In this document: positions 5,355 through 6,346 of the stretch, one piece after another
Numbering within the stretch: the first letter of the stretch is position 1
How the letters are laid out: every line of letters starts with the position of its first letter
NCBI RefSeq assembly: GCF_035515275.1
Contig: NZ_DATJBQ010000135.1
Span: 1 to 6,346, forward strand
Reading direction: 5' to 3'
Source: Pusillimonas sp035515275
Lineage (GTDB): Bacteria; Pseudomonadota; Gammaproteobacteria; Burkholderiales; Burkholderiaceae_B
DNA: 6,346 nt
The notes under the pieces: generated by a model
The model's database searches: none
Told to the model about the DNA's origin: nothing
What the model saw: only the letters and a program-made list of their open reading frames with translations
Program-made: the position numbers and the translations under genes

Positions 5355-6346
5355 ATGCAAGCCAGTCATTCAGGCCAGTTTCATATCCGCAAGGTCGCTG
5401 TATGTGGCGCGGGTGTCATGGGGGCGCAGATTGCCGCCCACTGCGTGAACGCCGGTGTGCCGGTGGTGTTGTTCGATCTGCCGGCCAAGCAGGGCGACCC
5501 CAATGGCATGGTTGCCAAGGCTCTGGTCCAGTTGCGCAAGGCCAGCCCGGCGCCGCTGGGCACGCCCGACCTGGCTCAGCTGATAACCCCCGCCAATTAC
5601 CAAGACGACCTGCATCGCCTGGCCGAGTGCGATCTGGTCATTGAGGCCATTGCAGAGCGCATGGACTGGAAGCGCGACCTTTACCAAAAGCTGGCCCCCG
5701 CCATCAAGCCGGGCGCGATTGTGGCCAGCAATACCTCGGGGCTTTCCATTACGCAGTTGGCCCAGGCGTTGCCCGAGGCCTTGCGCACGCGGTTCTGCGG
5801 GGTGCATTTTTTCAACCCGCCGCGCTATATGCCGCTGGTTGAATTGATTCCCACGGCCGAAACGCAGCCGGCGCTGGTTGACCTGCTTGAAACCTTTCTG
5901 GTGGCGCGCCTGGGCAAGGGGGTGGTGCGGGCCAAAGATACGCCCAACTTCATCGGCAACCGCATCGGCGTGTTCGGCATGCTGTCGGTGTTTGCGCAGG
6001 CTGAAAAGTTCGGCCTTACGTATGAGCTTGTCGATGAACTGACCGGCACGCGGCTGGGGCGGGCCAAGTCGGGCACCTTCCGCACGGCCGACGTGGTGGG
6101 CCTGGACACCCTGGCGCATGTCATTCGCACCATGCAAGACCAACTGCCCAACGACCCTTTCCACAAGGTGTTTGTCTTGCCGCCCGTGGTTGAAGCGCTG
6201 ATCGAAAAAGGCGCCTTGGGCCAAAAAACGGGCGCCGGCTTTTACCGCAAAGAAGGCAAGGCCATATTGCGGCTTGACCCGGCAAAGGGCGAGTATGTGG
6301 CGGCCGATGCCAAGGTGGACGACGATGTAGCCGCCTTGTTGGCCGA
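5355..6346 (+). CDS. 3-hydroxyacyl-CoA dehydrogenase, FadN-like, N-terminal part (runs off the window)
   Basis: About 330 codons are open to the window end with no stop, so the gene is cut by the window. The product oxidises (3S)-3-hydroxyacyl-CoA to 3-ketoacyl-CoA with NAD+ in beta-oxidation. Numbering from the ATG at 5355, a Rossmann fold starts with VAVCGAGVMGAQIAAH (GxGxxG at 18-23) and has the NAD-binding acidic D41 after the second strand. By family comparison the active-site residues are S128 in NTSG, H151 and E163 in HFFNPP...VELIP, and N202 in NFIGNR. The second dehydrogenase lobe follows, with DELTGTRLGRAKSGTFRTADVVGLD and GALGQKTGAGFY. This TGTRLGRAK form is typical of FadN-like proteins of about 780-800 residues carrying a C-terminal enoyl-CoA hydratase-like domain, which would lie outside the window. 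An upstream ATG at 5349 is less likely. It follows LysR on the same strand; a role in the same catabolic pathway is possible but unproven, and general fatty-acid oxidation is the simpler reading. Confidence 0.92.
   Translation, partial: MQASHSGQFHIRKVAVCGAGVMGAQIAAHCVNAGVPVVLFDLPAKQGDPNGMVAKALVQLRKASPAPLGTPDLAQLITPANYQDDLHRLAECDLVIEAIAERMDWKRDLYQKLAPAIKPGAIVASNTSGLSITQLAQALPEALRTRFCGVHFFNPPRYMPLVELIPTAETQPALVDLLETFLVARLGKGVVRAKDTPNFIGNRIGVFGMLSVFAQAEKFGLTYELVDELTGTRLGRAKSGTFRTADVVGLDTLAHVIRTMQDQLPNDPFHKVFVLPPVVEALIEKGALGQKTGAGFYRKEGKAILRLDPAKGEYVAADAKVDDDVAALLA

Noticed and set aside
5370..6224. Long open frame of 284 codons on the minus strand
   Set aside because: It lies entirely antisense to the dehydrogenase, whose motifs are intact, and its His/Gln/Arg-rich composition is typical of the opposite strand of a GC-rich gene.

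Overview
The window looks like chromosomal DNA of a GC-rich betaproteobacterium, most likely order Burkholderiales and family Alcaligenaceae or a relative. This is inferred from codon use and protein character (GCC/GGC/CTG-rich codons, a FadN-like 3-hydroxyacyl-CoA dehydrogenase of the type I recall from Bordetella/Achromobacter, and an LTTR beginning MARLDWYIR). No rRNA, tRNA, CRISPR array, insertion sequence or phage gene was seen. The window is almost fully coding, and both outer genes run off its ends.

Layout. A leftward set occupies 4118 down to 1, in transcription order: a TorT-like periplasmic binding protein (3051-4118), a two-domain RbsA/XylG-type ABC ATPase (1522-3054), an RbsC/XylH-type permease (502-1512), and the first 132 codons of an HpaB/PvcC-type flavin-dependent aromatic hydroxylase (1-397). 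The first three genes are tightly coupled: a 4-base ATGA overlap, then a 9-base gap with no Shine-Dalgarno. The hydroxylase follows after 104 bases with its own strong ribosome binding site. A rightward pair starts at 4275: a LysR-type regulator (4275-5234), then after about 120 bases a 3-hydroxyacyl-CoA dehydrogenase (from 5355, cut by the window end). The 156-base divergent region 4119-4274 contains the main control candidates: an AT-rich dyad beside the regulator start, repeated TTTGGT units, and a perfect ATGTTC-GG-GAACAT palindrome in front of the binding-protein gene.

Interpretation. The LysR protein probably controls the divergent operon in response to a small molecule. The ABC system would bring that molecule, or a precursor, into the cytoplasm, and the hydroxylase would begin its oxidation. 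The most unusual point is the binding protein. It resembles TorT, which in E. coli is the TMAO sensor partner of the histidine kinase TorS. Here it is encoded with a complete sugar-type ABC importer and no TorS, TorR or TorA in view. This points to an uptake system for an unidentified ligand, possibly phenolic given the hydroxylase. The dehydrogenase may belong to the same catabolic area or may simply be a neighbouring fatty-acid gene; the window does not settle this.
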